Below are positions 50,761-59,694 of a stretch of DNA of 64,000 nucleotides, piece by piece (within the stretch, counting starts at the first letter, position 1; every line of letters starts with the position of its first letter). Made by a program: the position numbers and the translations under genes. This DNA comes from CAZAPG01 sp964486935. GTDB taxonomy: Bacteria > Chloroflexota > Anaerolineae > 4572-78 > J111. The stretch is from NCBI GenBank assembly GCA_964486935.1, contig CAZAPG010000012.1, forward strand, positions 1-64,000. Reading direction: 5' to 3'. The notes beneath the pieces are model-generated. The model saw only the letters and a program-made list of their open reading frames with translations. It did no database searches and was not told the origin of the DNA.

Positions 50761-51993
50761 TTGAACAGTATTCGCGCAGCACTAGAGCTTGCCCTGGGGC
50801 TTTTGCCCGAAGAAGATTACGACCTGCTGATTAACACGGTTGTAACCAGCGAACACAAGGCAGGCTCTATTATTTGCCGCGAGGGCCACCTTGAGCACAT
50901 TTTATACATTATTCAAGAAGGCAATGTCGCCTTTACCAAGCAAATGGACCAGGGCGAGCAGTTTCTGGGCATTCGGGGCAAGGGCGAATTTTTTGGCGAA
51001 CTGGGTGTTTTAGATAGAGCGCCCCGCGCCGCCACCGTTCACGCCGTTTCAGATTGTAAACTGATTGAAATTGACGAAAATACCTTTAACACCATTTTAA
51101 CCCGCAGTCCCTCCGTATCGCGGGCTATTATGCGCGGCCTGACCCGCAGCGTGCGCGATACCGACCAGATTACCATTGCCGAACTTCAGCTAAAAAATCA
51201 GGAATTGGCCCGCACCCTGGATAACCTCCGCGCCGCCCAGGCCGAGCTGGTTCGCCGCGAGCGCCTGAAGCGCGACCTTGAAATTGCCGCCCAGGTTCAC
51301 AAAAATATTCTGCCCATCGCCTTCCCCAACTTGCCCAATTTTGAATTTGCCGCCTTAGCTCGCCCCGCCAGAGAAATTGGCGGCGACCTGTACGATGTCA
51401 TCGCCATGGACGATGACCACGTAGGCATTGTTATGGCCGACGCCTCGGGCAAGAGCGTTCAGGCCGCCATTTATATGGCCATTGTCCGCGCCCTGTTTTT
51501 AAGCCAAACCCAGGCCCATCTCTCGCCCATCGAAGTGGCCCGCTATGTTCATGAATTGCTGCTTAAAGTGTCAACCGCCGAAATGTTTGTGACCGCCTTT
51601 TACGCCAAACTCAACCCCCAAACCCGCCAAATGACCTACATTCGCGGCGGACACGACCGGCCCATCTACTACAACTCGACTACCAAAGAAACCCGGCTGC
51701 TCGACGCGCCGGGCCGCTTTTTGGGGCTACTGCCCAACCTGATTTTAGAAGAAGACTCGCTCACCTTTGAGGCCGGCGACGTGCTGGTTTGCTACAGCGA
51801 TGGCGTCACCGACGCCACCCGCGCCAGCGACAACCAAATGTACGGCATGAAAAACCTGCGAGCCGTTATTGCCAAACAAGGGCATCGCCCGGCCCAGGAA
51901 CTGCTAGAGATAATTGTTGATGATATTGACAACTTTAGAAACGGCGCCGAGCAGCCCGACGACCTGACCCTGCTGATTACCAAAGCCGTTTGA
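50761..51993 (+). CDS. cNMP-binding domain / SpoIIE-type PP2C phosphatase
   Basis: A 410-residue protein. Residues 15-125 form a cyclic-nucleotide-binding domain (GEFFGELGVLDRAPRAATVHA). A coiled coil spans about 130-175, and residues 185-408 form an RsbU/SpoIIE-like PP2C phosphatase with GGDLYDV, MADASGKSVQAA, SDGVTDAT and DDLTLL metal motifs. Such phosphatases dephosphorylate anti-sigma antagonists in partner-switching. TTG 50761 is the best available start, with a weak ribosome site. Whether it binds cAMP or another effector cannot be told; some key phosphate-binding residues (RAAT) are present. Confidence 0.9.
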   Translation: MNSIRAALELALGLLPEEDYDLLINTVVTSEHKAGSIICREGHLEHILYIIQEGNVAFTKQMDQGEQFLGIRGKGEFFGELGVLDRAPRAATVHAVSDCKLIEIDENTFNTILTRSPSVSRAIMRGLTRSVRDTDQITIAELQLKNQELARTLDNLRAAQAELVRRERLKRDLEIAAQVHKNILPIAFPNLPNFEFAALARPAREIGGDLYDVIAMDDDHVGIVMADASGKSVQAAIYMAIVRALFLSQTQAHLSPIEVARYVHELLLKVSTAEMFVTAFYAKLNPQTRQMTYIRGGHDRPIYYNSTTKETRLLDAPGRFLGLLPNLILEEDSLTFEAGDVLVCYSDGVTDATRASDNQMYGMKNLRAVIAKQGHRPAQELLEIIVDDIDNFRNGAEQPDDLTLLITKAV

Positions 51994-52059
51994 CTCTCCG
52001 ACAGCCCGTTGAAGGACAAACGCTCAAATTACGTATAATAGCCACGGAGAATAACAACC

Positions 52060-52662
52060 ATGGCAGATTGGCAAAATATGAAAACACGGCAAACGCGCCG
52101 CCCGCGCCGTTTAGAAGAAGTGAACTCAGCCGAAATTGGCTTTCCCGTTGCCTGGGTGCTGATTGGCGCGCTCTCCGGCCTGATTATTATTGGGCTGGTG
52201 GGCCTGGGCGTGGTCAACATTGTGCGTAAACAAGCCATCACCCCCACCCCGTCGGCCATTCCCGGTCTGGCCCCCACCCAACCCATAGCCGAATCAACAA
52301 CCCAACAGCAAGCCGCCACGCCCACCATTCCGCCGGTCGTTACCCTGGAACCCACCGCCACCCCCATCCCCACCGACACCCCCACCCCCGCCGCGCCCAC
52401 TGCCCTTGAACCCGGCGTTTACGGCAAAGTTATCAACACCGAAGGCGCCGGCCTGAGTGTACGAGCCGGCCCCGGCACCAACAACGCCCGCATCGGCATT
52501 GCCCCGGAAAGCAGCCTGGTGCTAATTTTAGACGGCCCCCGCGCCGATGAGAACTTGCAGGAATTTGTCTGGTGGTTTGTGCGCGTTGAAGACGGCACCG
52601 AAGGTTGGGTAGTGCAAGACTTCCTGGAACCCAGTTTGCCCCCGGCACAAACAACAAATTAA
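52060..52662 (+). CDS. Membrane-anchored SH3-domain protein
   Basis: A 200-residue protein. One membrane helix (VAWVLIGALSGLIIIGLVGLG, about 30-50), then a Pro/Thr-rich linker (TPTIPP, TPIPTDTPTPA) to about 118, and a bacterial SH3 domain (VINTEGAGLSVRAGPGTNNARIG...GWVVQDFL). SH3_3 domains often bind peptidoglycan or protein ligands at the cell surface. GGAG precedes ATG 52060. The protein fits the linker-rich style common in this phylum. Function unknown. Confidence 0.8.
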   Translation: MADWQNMKTRQTRRPRRLEEVNSAEIGFPVAWVLIGALSGLIIIGLVGLGVVNIVRKQAITPTPSAIPGLAPTQPIAESTTQQQAATPTIPPVVTLEPTATPIPTDTPTPAAPTALEPGVYGKVINTEGAGLSVRAGPGTNNARIGIAPESSLVLILDGPRADENLQEFVWWFVRVEDGTEGWVVQDFLEPSLPPAQTTN

Positions 52663-52701
52663 ACCCAGGTAATTGATAATTGCAAAATTTGAATTATAAT
52701 G

Positions 52702-52729
52702 AGCATCGCTACAGGGCGATGCTTTTTTA
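52702..52729 (+). terminator. Terminator before ligA
   Basis: AGCATCGC (52702-52709) pairs with GCGATGCT (52716-52723), six-base loop, then five T. It ends the signalling/SH3 transcript. Confidence 0.88.
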
Positions 52730-52765
52730 TTAGCACCCAACGACCACACACCAACCGGGGGATGA

Positions 52766-54811
52766 ATGACCGACAACCTCACCAACAGGCTGGCCGAGCT
52801 GCGTAAAGAAATAAACTACCATAGCTACCGCTACCACACCCTCGACGACCCCATCATCAGCGATGTTGAATACGACCGGCTGATGCAAGAGCTACGTAAT
52901 TTAGAGGCAGACCACCCGGAGCTGGTCACGCCCGACTCTCCCACCCAGCGAGTCGGGGCCAAACCGCTGGACAACTTTGAAAAAGTCACCCACCCCATCC
53001 CCATGACCAGCCTGGGCAACGCCTTTGATGACGACGACATGCTCGCCTGGTTAAACCGCATCAAACGCCTGCTGCCCCAAGGCGTTACCGCAGATGACCT
53101 GGAGTTTGTAGTAGAACCCAAAATTGACGGCCTGGCCGTGGCCCTCACTTACGAGGCCGGCGTGCTGGCGCAGGGAGCAACTCGCGGCAACGGCGAGGTG
53201 GGCGAAAACGTAACCGCCAACGTGCGCACCGTTAACAGCATCCCGCTGCGCATTCCGGTTAAACATGATGGCCCGGCGGCCCCGGCCCGCATCGAGGTGC
53301 GCGGCGAGATTTATTTTCCCATTGCCGCTTTTAACAAATTCAATCAAGAGCAGTTGGAAAAAGGCGAAAAAATTTACGCCAACCCGCGCAACCTGGCCGC
53401 CGGCTCGCTGCGGCAGCTTGATAGCAAAATTACCGCCCAGCGCCCGCTCGATTTTTTTGCCTACGCCATTGGCTACGTTGAGGGCGCTCAGGTAGACACC
53501 CAAAAAGCGGCGCTCGACTATTTGCAGGCCCTTGGCTTTCCCATTAATCCCGACATTTTGCACACCGGCAATTTTCAAGAGGCGCTCAATTTTATCCACG
53601 CCTGGATGGAAAAGCGCGACCAACTACCCTACGATGCCGACGGGGTGGTTGTCAAAATAAACAGCTTTGCCCTGCAACAGCAATTGGGGGTGGTGGGCAA
53701 CGCGCCCCGCTGGGCTATTGCCTATAAATTCCCCGCCCGCGAGGCCACCACCAAAGTGCTGCAAATTAAAGGCAACGTGGGCCGCACCGGTCAAATTACG
53801 CCCTACGCCGTGCTGGAGCCGGTAGATATTGGCGGCGTTACCGTGCGGCAAGCCAGCCTGCACAACTATGATGATTTAGCCAAAAAAGATATCCGCCAGG
53901 GAGACACGGTAGTCGTCAAACGGGCCGGCGATGTGATTCCCCAGGTGGTCAAACCCATTTTAGACCTGCGCCCGCCCAACTCGGCGCCGCCCCAACCGCC
54001 CCAACGATGCCCTGTGTGCGGCGAACCAACCACCCGCCTGGGCGACGACGTGGCCCTATTCTGCATCAACTCGGCCTGCCCGGCCCAACTGGTGCGCCAA
54101 ATTGAGTATTTTGTCTCGCGTGGGGCCATGGATATTGAAGGCTTTGGCATAAAAATTGGCGAGCAGTTGGCCCAGGCCGGGCTGCTTAAAGATATTGCCG
54201 ATATCTATTTTTTAGAGCGCGAGCAACTGTTGAGCCTGGAAGGCTTTGCCGAAAAAAAGGCCGACAATTTAATGGAAGCCATCGAAGCCAGCAAACACCG
54301 CTCGTTTGAACGGTTTTTAACCGCGCTGGGTATTCGCTACGTGGGCAGTACCGTAGCCGGCCTGATAACCGGGGCGTTTCCCTCAATTGACCAACTGCGC
54401 CAGGCCACTCAGGAAGATTTGGAAACCATCGAAGGCGTGGGGCCGCGCATTGCCGAATCAATTGTAGAGTGGTTTAGCCGCCCGGCCAACCAGAAACTCA
54501 TCCAGAAATTTGGCCGAGCCGGAGTCAACATGGCCGCAAAGCGTCGGCCTGCGACAGAAACTGCGCTCCAAACCCTAAAGGGGTTGACCTTTGTGATTAC
54601 CGGTACCCTGCCCACCTGGTCAAGAGACGAGGCCAAAGCCTTTATCGAGCAGCGCGGCGGTAAAGTTATCGGCAGCGTATCCAAAAAAACCGGTTATCTG
54701 GTTCTGGGTGAAAACCCCGGCAGCAAGCTGGTCAAGGCCCAGGAGTTGGGTATCCCAACATTAAGCGAAGCCGACCTGAAAAAATTGGCCGGGGAAGCTC
54801 CAGAAACGTAA
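52766..54811 (+). CDS. ligA: NAD+-dependent DNA ligase
   Basis: A 681-residue LigA, the normal length. The adenylation site is EPKIDGLAVAL near 112-122, and the zinc finger CPVCGEPT...FCINSACPAQ is near 410-435. Helix-hairpin-helix repeats (TIEGVGPRIAESIV) and a C-terminal BRCT domain (GLTFVITGTLPTWSRDEAK) follow. It seals nicks during replication and repair. It stands alone behind the terminator at 52702-52729. Sequence is intact with no frameshift. Confidence 0.97.
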   Translation: MTDNLTNRLAELRKEINYHSYRYHTLDDPIISDVEYDRLMQELRNLEADHPELVTPDSPTQRVGAKPLDNFEKVTHPIPMTSLGNAFDDDDMLAWLNRIKRLLPQGVTADDLEFVVEPKIDGLAVALTYEAGVLAQGATRGNGEVGENVTANVRTVNSIPLRIPVKHDGPAAPARIEVRGEIYFPIAAFNKFNQEQLEKGEKIYANPRNLAAGSLRQLDSKITAQRPLDFFAYAIGYVEGAQVDTQKAALDYLQALGFPINPDILHTGNFQEALNFIHAWMEKRDQLPYDADGVVVKINSFALQQQLGVVGNAPRWAIAYKFPAREATTKVLQIKGNVGRTGQITPYAVLEPVDIGGVTVRQASLHNYDDLAKKDIRQGDTVVVKRAGDVIPQVVKPILDLRPPNSAPPQPPQRCPVCGEPTTRLGDDVALFCINSACPAQLVRQIEYFVSRGAMDIEGFGIKIGEQLAQAGLLKDIADIYFLEREQLLSLEGFAEKKADNLMEAIEASKHRSFERFLTALGIRYVGSTVAGLITGAFPSIDQLRQATQEDLETIEGVGPRIAESIVEWFSRPANQKLIQKFGRAGVNMAAKRRPATETALQTLKGLTFVITGTLPTWSRDEAKAFIEQRGGKVIGSVSKKTGYLVLGENPGSKLVKAQELGIPTLSEADLKKLAGEAPET

Positions 54812-54855
54812 CTAAACCTTTTGCCGGGTGTTGGTAAAAGGCGAAATTCCCTGAT

Positions 54856-54999
54856 TTGCTTGATTTTTTCAAGCAAGATAAAATCGGGGGGCGTGTCCAG
54901 AATTTTAGGAAATCTGGACACCTTCAGCTGGGGGGATTCGGGGGGATTCCCCCCGCGCCCCCTGTCTGTCCTACAATCTTGGACAGACCCAAATCGGGG
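54856..54999 (+). promoter_or_regulatory. Hairpin-rich leader before fabF
   Basis: Three hairpins lie in the 214-bp gap: TTGCTTGA/TCAAGCAA (54856-54876), GTGTCCAGA/TCTGGACAC (54893-54921) and GTCTGTCC/GGACAGAC (54964-54988). AAATCGGGG occurs twice (54881-54889 and 54991-54999). A Gly-run GGGGGATTCCCCC lies between. The half GTCC/GGAC words are shared by the last two stems, so they could also pair with each other. It may be a regulatory leader; it does not fit a riboswitch class I know. Confidence 0.5.
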
Positions 55000-55025
55000 C
55001 GCAACACTGTACGAGAGGAGAAAAA

Positions 55026-56279
55026 ATGACTCGTGTTGTTATTACCGGTCTAGGCGCAGTTACCCCCATTGGCAATAGCGTTCATGCCTTTTGGGAAAAT
55101 ATGAAAGCCGGCGTTTCGGGGGCGGCCCCAATTACCGCCTTCGACGCTTCGGATTATGATATTCGCATTGCCTGCGAGGTGAGGGATTTTGACCCGGCCA
55201 ACTGGATGGACAAAAAGACAGCCCGGCGTTTAGACCGCTGTATTCAATTTTCTATTGCTACCAGCCGTCAGGCTTTGGCAGATGCCAGCTTTGAAATTAC
55301 GCCAGATAATGCGCCGCGTGTCGGCGTAATTTTTAACAGCGGCGGGGGCGGGTTAAGCGGCATGGAAAGCGCGTCGTACAAACTGCAAGAAAACGGCCCC
55401 CGCAGCGTTTCACCCTTTTTAATTACCAACATTATGCTCAACGCTGTTTCATCCTGGGTGTCAATTGAACTGGGCACGATGGGGCCGCTCAATAGCTCGG
55501 CGCTGGCCTGCGCCAGCGGCAACCACGCTATCCTGGAAGCTTATCATCTCATCAAGCGAGACGAAGCCGACGTTATAATTACCGGCGGCGCCGAAGCGGC
55601 CATTTCGCCGGTTATTTTTGCCTCGTTCAACCGCATGGGGGCGCTTTCTTCCAGAAACGACAACCCCGCAGCGGCCAGCCGCCCCTTTGATAAAGACCGC
55701 GACGGCTTTGTGTTTGGCGAGGGCGCCGCCGCCTTTATTTTAGAAAGCGAAGAACACGCCATAGCGCGTGGCGCTAAAATTTACGGCGAAGTGCTGGGAG
55801 GCCGCTTAACCTCCGATGGCTACCACGTGACCGCGCCCCGGCCCGACGCCAGCGGGGTGATTGCCGCCATGCAGGGCGCGCTCAAAACCAGCAGCAAAAC
55901 CATCGACGACGTGAGCGCCATTTTTGCCCATGCCACCAGCACTCCCCTGGGCGATGTAGCCGAAACTCTGGGTATTAAAAAAGTATTTGGCGAGCGCGCC
56001 TACCAGATTCCGGTAACGGCCAGCAAATCCGAGGTGGGGCATATGTTGGGCGCGGCCGGGGCAATATCGGCGCTGGCGGCCATCAAATCCATCGAAGAAA
56101 ACATCCTGCCGCCAACCATTAATTACGAGACTCCCGACCCTGAATGTGACCTTGACTACGTGCCAAATGAAGCCAGAAAACATAAAACCGATTTGGCGCT
56201 CATCAACGCTTTTGGCTTTGGGGGACACAACGTTGTGGTTTTAATTGGTCGTTACCACGCGAACGGAACGAGTTTGTAA
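55026..56279 (+). CDS. fabF: Beta-ketoacyl-ACP synthase II
   Basis: A 417-residue condensing enzyme. The catalytic Cys is in SALACASGNHA near 161-170, and the two active-site His are in FAHATSTPLGD near 301 and EVGHMLGAAG near 342. The GFGGHN near the C-terminus is typical of KAS I/II. It elongates acyl-ACP in fatty acid synthesis. ATG 55026 follows GAGAGGAG. No other fab gene is adjacent. The KAS II assignment is by the overall pattern; a polyketide-type KAS is less likely. Confidence 0.94.
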   Translation: MTRVVITGLGAVTPIGNSVHAFWENMKAGVSGAAPITAFDASDYDIRIACEVRDFDPANWMDKKTARRLDRCIQFSIATSRQALADASFEITPDNAPRVGVIFNSGGGGLSGMESASYKLQENGPRSVSPFLITNIMLNAVSSWVSIELGTMGPLNSSALACASGNHAILEAYHLIKRDEADVIITGGAEAAISPVIFASFNRMGALSSRNDNPAAASRPFDKDRDGFVFGEGAAAFILESEEHAIARGAKIYGEVLGGRLTSDGYHVTAPRPDASGVIAAMQGALKTSSKTIDDVSAIFAHATSTPLGDVAETLGIKKVFGERAYQIPVTASKSEVGHMLGAAGAISALAAIKSIEENILPPTINYETPDPECDLDYVPNEARKHKTDLALINAFGFGGHNVVVLIGRYHANGTSL

Positions 56280-56300
56280 TTTTAACTGTTCGACAAATCA

Positions 56301-56342
56301 AAACGTGAAACGCTGGCAACTGCGGCGTTTCACGTTTTTTTT
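56301..56342. terminator. Bidirectional terminator fabF / sigA
   Basis: A 13-bp stem, AAACGTGAAACGC (56301-56313) with GCGTTTCACGTTT (56325-56337), flanked by A and T runs, between the convergent stops. It serves fabF on the + strand. Confidence 0.88.
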
Positions 56343-56389
56343 GTTGCTCTTCAAAATAGCAGGGCGACCCGCAAGGAAGGCGGTTAAAG

Positions 56390-57514
56390 TCAATCCAAAA
56401 AATCTCGCAGGCGGCGGCTGCGGCGCGGGTGGCGCAGTTTGCTTAGGGCCTTGGCTTCAATCTGGCGGATGCGCTCGCGCGTCACCCCAAATTTTTTGCC
56501 AACTTCTTCAAGGGTGTAAGCGCGTCCATCTTGCAGGCCAAAGCGCAGTTGCAGCACCCGATTCTCGCGGGCCGTGAGCGAGGCCAGCACATCATCCATT
56601 CGCTCAGATAACAATTGGTACACCGCCGAGTCATCGGGGGCCAGGCCGTTATCATCTTCAATAAAATCGCCCAGGGTGCTGTCCATATCCTCGCCCACTT
56701 CCATCTCCAGCGAAAGCGGAAACTGCGACGCCTGGCGAATACGCTCCAGCAGCCGCAGGCTAACGCCCATTTCATCGGCAATTTCCTGCTCGGTGGGGGT
56801 GTGGCCATTGCGCTGCACCAACTCTCTTGATACGCGAGAAAGTTGGGTAATGCGCTCGCCCATATGCACCGGCACGCGAATGGTCCGCCCCTGGTCCGAC
56901 AGGGCGCGGCTGACGGCCTGCCGAATCCACCAGGTGGCGTAGGTGCTAAATTTAAAGCCGCGCCGGTACTCAAATTTTTCAACGGCTTTAATCAGGCCAA
57001 TATTTCCCTCTTGAATCAAATCCATAAAGGAGACGCCGTGCCCTACATATTTTTTGGCAATGCTGACCACCAACCTGAAGTTGGCTTCTATTAAACAGCG
57101 CCGGGCTTCCTGACCTGACTCTATCTGTTTTTGCAAATGGTCGCGTAATGAGGGGTCTAACAAGTGGTCTGATTTGGCCAGCTTTCCGGCAGCCTTTTGG
57201 CCGGCCTCAATTGCTTTGGCCAACTCTACTTCTTTTTCGCCGGTTAAAAGGGGGATGCGGCTGATTTCTTTAAGGTATAAAGCAACCGAGTCTTCAACAT
57301 TTAACTCAGCGTTGATGGTCCGTTTTCTGCGCCAGGGGGAACCATCAGATCTATCGCTATCCAGGTCATCGCTGCTGTCCTCGTCGGAAGCCACCCAATT
57401 ATCATCTTTGAGTTCAGGAAGAGCATCAAGGGTTTGTCCAGACGCCCCTCTCCCTTTGGCCACAAGTTGGCCAATTTGTCTTGTAGATTCTGACTGCGTG
57501 TGGTTTGCCAGCAT
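56390..57514 (-). CDS. sigA: Primary RNA polymerase sigma factor (RpoD/SigA family)
   Basis: A 374-residue sigma-70 factor: region 1.2 VEDSVALYLKEISRIPLLTGEKE near 72-94, region 2 LIEANFRLVVSIAKKYVGHGVSFMDLIQEGNIGL and FEYRRGFKFSTYATWWIRQAVSRALSD, region 3 in the middle and region 4 with the HTH TLEEVGKKFGVTRERIRQIEAKAL. The N-terminal 70 residues are acidic and low-complexity, with no standard region 1.1. A strong promoter (57676-57704) and a ribosome site AGGGAGAG precede it. It could be the vegetative factor or a close paralogue; Chloroflexota often have several. Confidence 0.93.
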   Translation of the reverse strand: MLANHTQSESTRQIGQLVAKGRGASGQTLDALPELKDDNWVASDEDSSDDLDSDRSDGSPWRRKRTINAELNVEDSVALYLKEISRIPLLTGEKEVELAKAIEAGQKAAGKLAKSDHLLDPSLRDHLQKQIESGQEARRCLIEANFRLVVSIAKKYVGHGVSFMDLIQEGNIGLIKAVEKFEYRRGFKFSTYATWWIRQAVSRALSDQGRTIRVPVHMGERITQLSRVSRELVQRNGHTPTEQEIADEMGVSLRLLERIRQASQFPLSLEMEVGEDMDSTLGDFIEDDNGLAPDDSAVYQLLSERMDDVLASLTARENRVLQLRFGLQDGRAYTLEEVGKKFGVTRERIRQIEAKALSKLRHPRRSRRLRDFLD

Positions 57515-57834
57515 AACGCTCTCCCTATTGTCATTTGAACCTTGCAGCTACGCTGCCGCTAAAAATATTAATTTTTAAGCATCAACTTTGAATAGGATTT
57601 TTGTGACGACCGCAATTGTGGCACTTGCATTTAATGGCGCGATGAGTCACTGATAGGATATGATTTATGTCAAGTAGTATATCACACTTCTTATCCCAAT
57701 TCAAGCGGTTCGACAAATTTTAAGTAAACGATATCGGGTTATATTGTAAGTTAAACACCAATCCCCCCCAAAGCTAAACCAGTATATGATACTTTTAGAC
57801 ATAATTCAATAGTCAATTTGTCAAAATTATTAGC
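57515..57834. other. AT-rich upstream region of sigA
   Basis: 320 bp. It contains the sigA promoter described separately and about 160 bases of leader. No gene or stable hairpin is seen. The stretch 57705-57834 to the CinA-NMNAT stop has A/T-rich repeats only. Confidence 0.6.
57676..57704 (-). promoter_or_regulatory. sigA promoter
   Basis: On the minus strand TTGAAT (57699-57704), 17-base spacer, TATACT (57676-57681). It would give a leader of about 160 bases. Confidence 0.78.
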
Positions 57835-58983
57835 TTAGGGGGTTACGCCCTGTTTGCGCAAGGTGGTTGACGAGATATCCTGCCGAAATTCGGCTTCGGG
57901 GATTTCTGTAAACAGTTCGGTGTATCCGCCGGGGAGCGACAAATCTTTCAGGGTTAGAAAATGGTCATTTTGCAGCCGGCCTGCTACCAAAAACCGACAG
58001 CCGGCCACCCTGATTTGCCGGAGCGAGGCTAACATTTGGTTGGGGTCATCATTGTAAAAGCGGGGTTGAATGAGGCGCTGGGCGGTATCCGCGCCCAAAA
58101 TAAATTCGCTGTGGGGAAAAATTTGAGCCTTCTGGCTAAACAGCGGAGCCGTTGTTAACAGCACCGGGGCATAACCGGTAAATTGCGACACCCGCAAATG
58201 GGCCTCAGCCGAGTCTATGGCTGTTTTTTCGGCGTTAATCAGCGGCAGTTCAAAATAGACTTTTTTGTTTAGCAGCTCGGCAACCGTTCGAGCCATTTTT
58301 CGATGGCCCTTGTGCAGCGGATTAAAAGAGCCGGAGAGCACCGCGATATGAGACAACTGCCGGCCGGGAGTCAACTGACCATCAGGCCAGGCAATGACCA
58401 GTTCAAGCTCTCTGGCAAGCAGCCGCTCCAACAGGCCAACCGGTTCAACGCGCTCCTCCAGATTCTCGTTAGCCAGCAGCCGCAGGGGCAATCGAGTTTC
58501 AAGGCCGCACACGCGGGCCACTGCATTCAAAATGAGCCGGCTGATTAACTGTTCCTCTTCATGGCGAGTCCGCGCGCCCTTTTCTAAAATCAAAGAATAG
58601 GTAATAACTCCCTGGGCGCTGCTTACCGCCACGCAGCAGCGATGCTGGCCGCGCTTGGCGCGGTCGGTGGCAATGGCGGCGGTGCAGCCGATACCAGCCA
58701 CAGGCGGGCCGTGTCCGGTCAGATGCGCCGCCCGAATGTAGGCATTGGTGGCCAGCGCCCGCGCCACTTTGGACGAGGTAAATTGCTCTGGCGCAAAGCC
58801 GGCTCCCTCGGCCACCGAGGCGGCGGCGTAGCGGTCGGTGGCTTCGAGCACGGTGCGCGATGAGCCGCCCACACCGTGCAGCCAGGCCAGCGCCTGCGCT
58901 CCGGCTCCGGCAAATTCAATAACCACCATGGGCGGCGTGGCGTGGATAGCTTCAACAAAGTTGTCTAAATCTGCCGAAAACAT
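57835..58983 (-). CDS. CinA-like / nicotinamide-nucleotide adenylyltransferase-like fusion
   Basis: A 382-residue two-domain protein. Residues 1-160 resemble the CinA C-terminal (NMN deamidase) fold: FAGAGAQALAWLHGVGGSSRTVLEAT, then GHGPPVAGIGCTAAIATDRAKRG. Residues 210-380 are a nucleotidyltransferase with VLSGSFNPLHKGHRKMA (HxGH) and a C-terminal ISSTTLRKQ. The two activities, NMN deamidation and mononucleotide adenylylation, would both serve NAD salvage. It is preceded by a small zinc-ribbon gene 18 bases upstream. Both active sites look preserved, but function is inferred from domain similarity. Confidence 0.75.
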   Translation of the reverse strand: MFSADLDNFVEAIHATPPMVVIEFAGAGAQALAWLHGVGGSSRTVLEATDRYAAASVAEGAGFAPEQFTSSKVARALATNAYIRAAHLTGHGPPVAGIGCTAAIATDRAKRGQHRCCVAVSSAQGVITYSLILEKGARTRHEEEQLISRLILNAVARVCGLETRLPLRLLANENLEERVEPVGLLERLLARELELVIAWPDGQLTPGRQLSHIAVLSGSFNPLHKGHRKMARTVAELLNKKVYFELPLINAEKTAIDSAEAHLRVSQFTGYAPVLLTTAPLFSQKAQIFPHSEFILGADTAQRLIQPRFYNDDPNQMLASLRQIRVAGCRFLVAGRLQNDHFLTLKDLSLPGGYTELFTEIPEAEFRQDISSTTLRKQGVTP

Positions 58984-59001
58984 TAAATACCCGCTCAGGC
59001 C

Positions 59002-59349
59002 TTAACCCTTTTGAGCTTTGGCCCCGGCCGAGGATTTATCAGACTTTTGAGCTTTTGGGGCGCTGCCGGCCTCGGCTTTGGCTTTTGCTTTGGCCCGGGC
59101 TTGTTTTTCGGCGCGCGCTTTGGCTTTGCTCTCCTCATACTCGGCCATCATTTTTTGCGTTTCCTCGGCGGCGGCTTCCAATTCGGCCTGCATTTCTTTA
59201 ACAGACACCTTATTTACAGCTCGACACGCGGGGCAGACGGCCTGATAATGGGTGGGCTTTTTCTTTTTCAACTTATTTAGTTCAAACCCAACAAAAGCGG
59301 GGTCTAAATCAAAACGACGTTTACATTTAAAGCAGGTATGATGAATCAA
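59002..59349 (-). CDS. Small zinc-ribbon protein with charged helical tail
   Basis: A 115-residue protein. CFKC (6-9) and CPAC (39-42) form a zinc ribbon with LNKLKKKKPTHYQAV between them. Residues 50-115 are Lys/Ala/Glu-rich and coiled-coil-like (KAKARAEKQARAKAKAKAEA). TTG 59349 is well supported by GGAGGG six bases upstream. It is the first gene of the operon with the CinA-NMNAT-like fusion. Such proteins are often nucleic acid- or ribosome-associated; here no function is known. Confidence 0.7.
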   Translation of the reverse strand: MIHHTCFKCKRRFDLDPAFVGFELNKLKKKKPTHYQAVCPACRAVNKVSVKEMQAELEAAAEETQKMMAEYEESKAKARAEKQARAKAKAKAEAGSAPKAQKSDKSSAGAKAQKG

Positions 59350-59694
59350 AATTTACCCTCCGGGCTGGTTAAATTTACCTGCAACATTGTACCGGAGGTA
59401 GGGAGACTCGTCAATTGAGCCGGCAGGGGGCATTTATCTGATTTTTGACAACCTTTGGAGCAGCGCCTATAATAAAAGTCCCAAATGAGCCTGGCTCAAA
59501 ACTACCTCCGCGCAACTTTTTGCCAACCATAAAACACTCAAGTTAGTTTGCTTAGGGGTTGTCCATTAATAATTTTGTGATTTCCAAATTGTAATTGGTA
59601 ATTAGTAAGTGGTCATTACCCGCTTAAAATCACGAAGTTATTTGCCAGACGAGTCCTTACGATAATAAATAATATATAGAAAGGGTTTAGGATT
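59350..59694. other. Intergenic region before sodN
   Basis: 345 bp between divergent genes. It contains an AT-rich string GTAATTGGTAATTAGTAA (59591-59608) related to the prkA-yhbH hairpin, and a weak promoter guess for sodN (TTGCCA 59642-59647, 18 bases, TAAATA). No gene is seen. A Nur-type nickel operator could not be recognised with confidence. Confidence 0.5.

Noticed and set aside
54856..55020. A known riboswitch class before fabF
   Set aside because: None of the conserved cores I know is present; only simple hairpins are seen.
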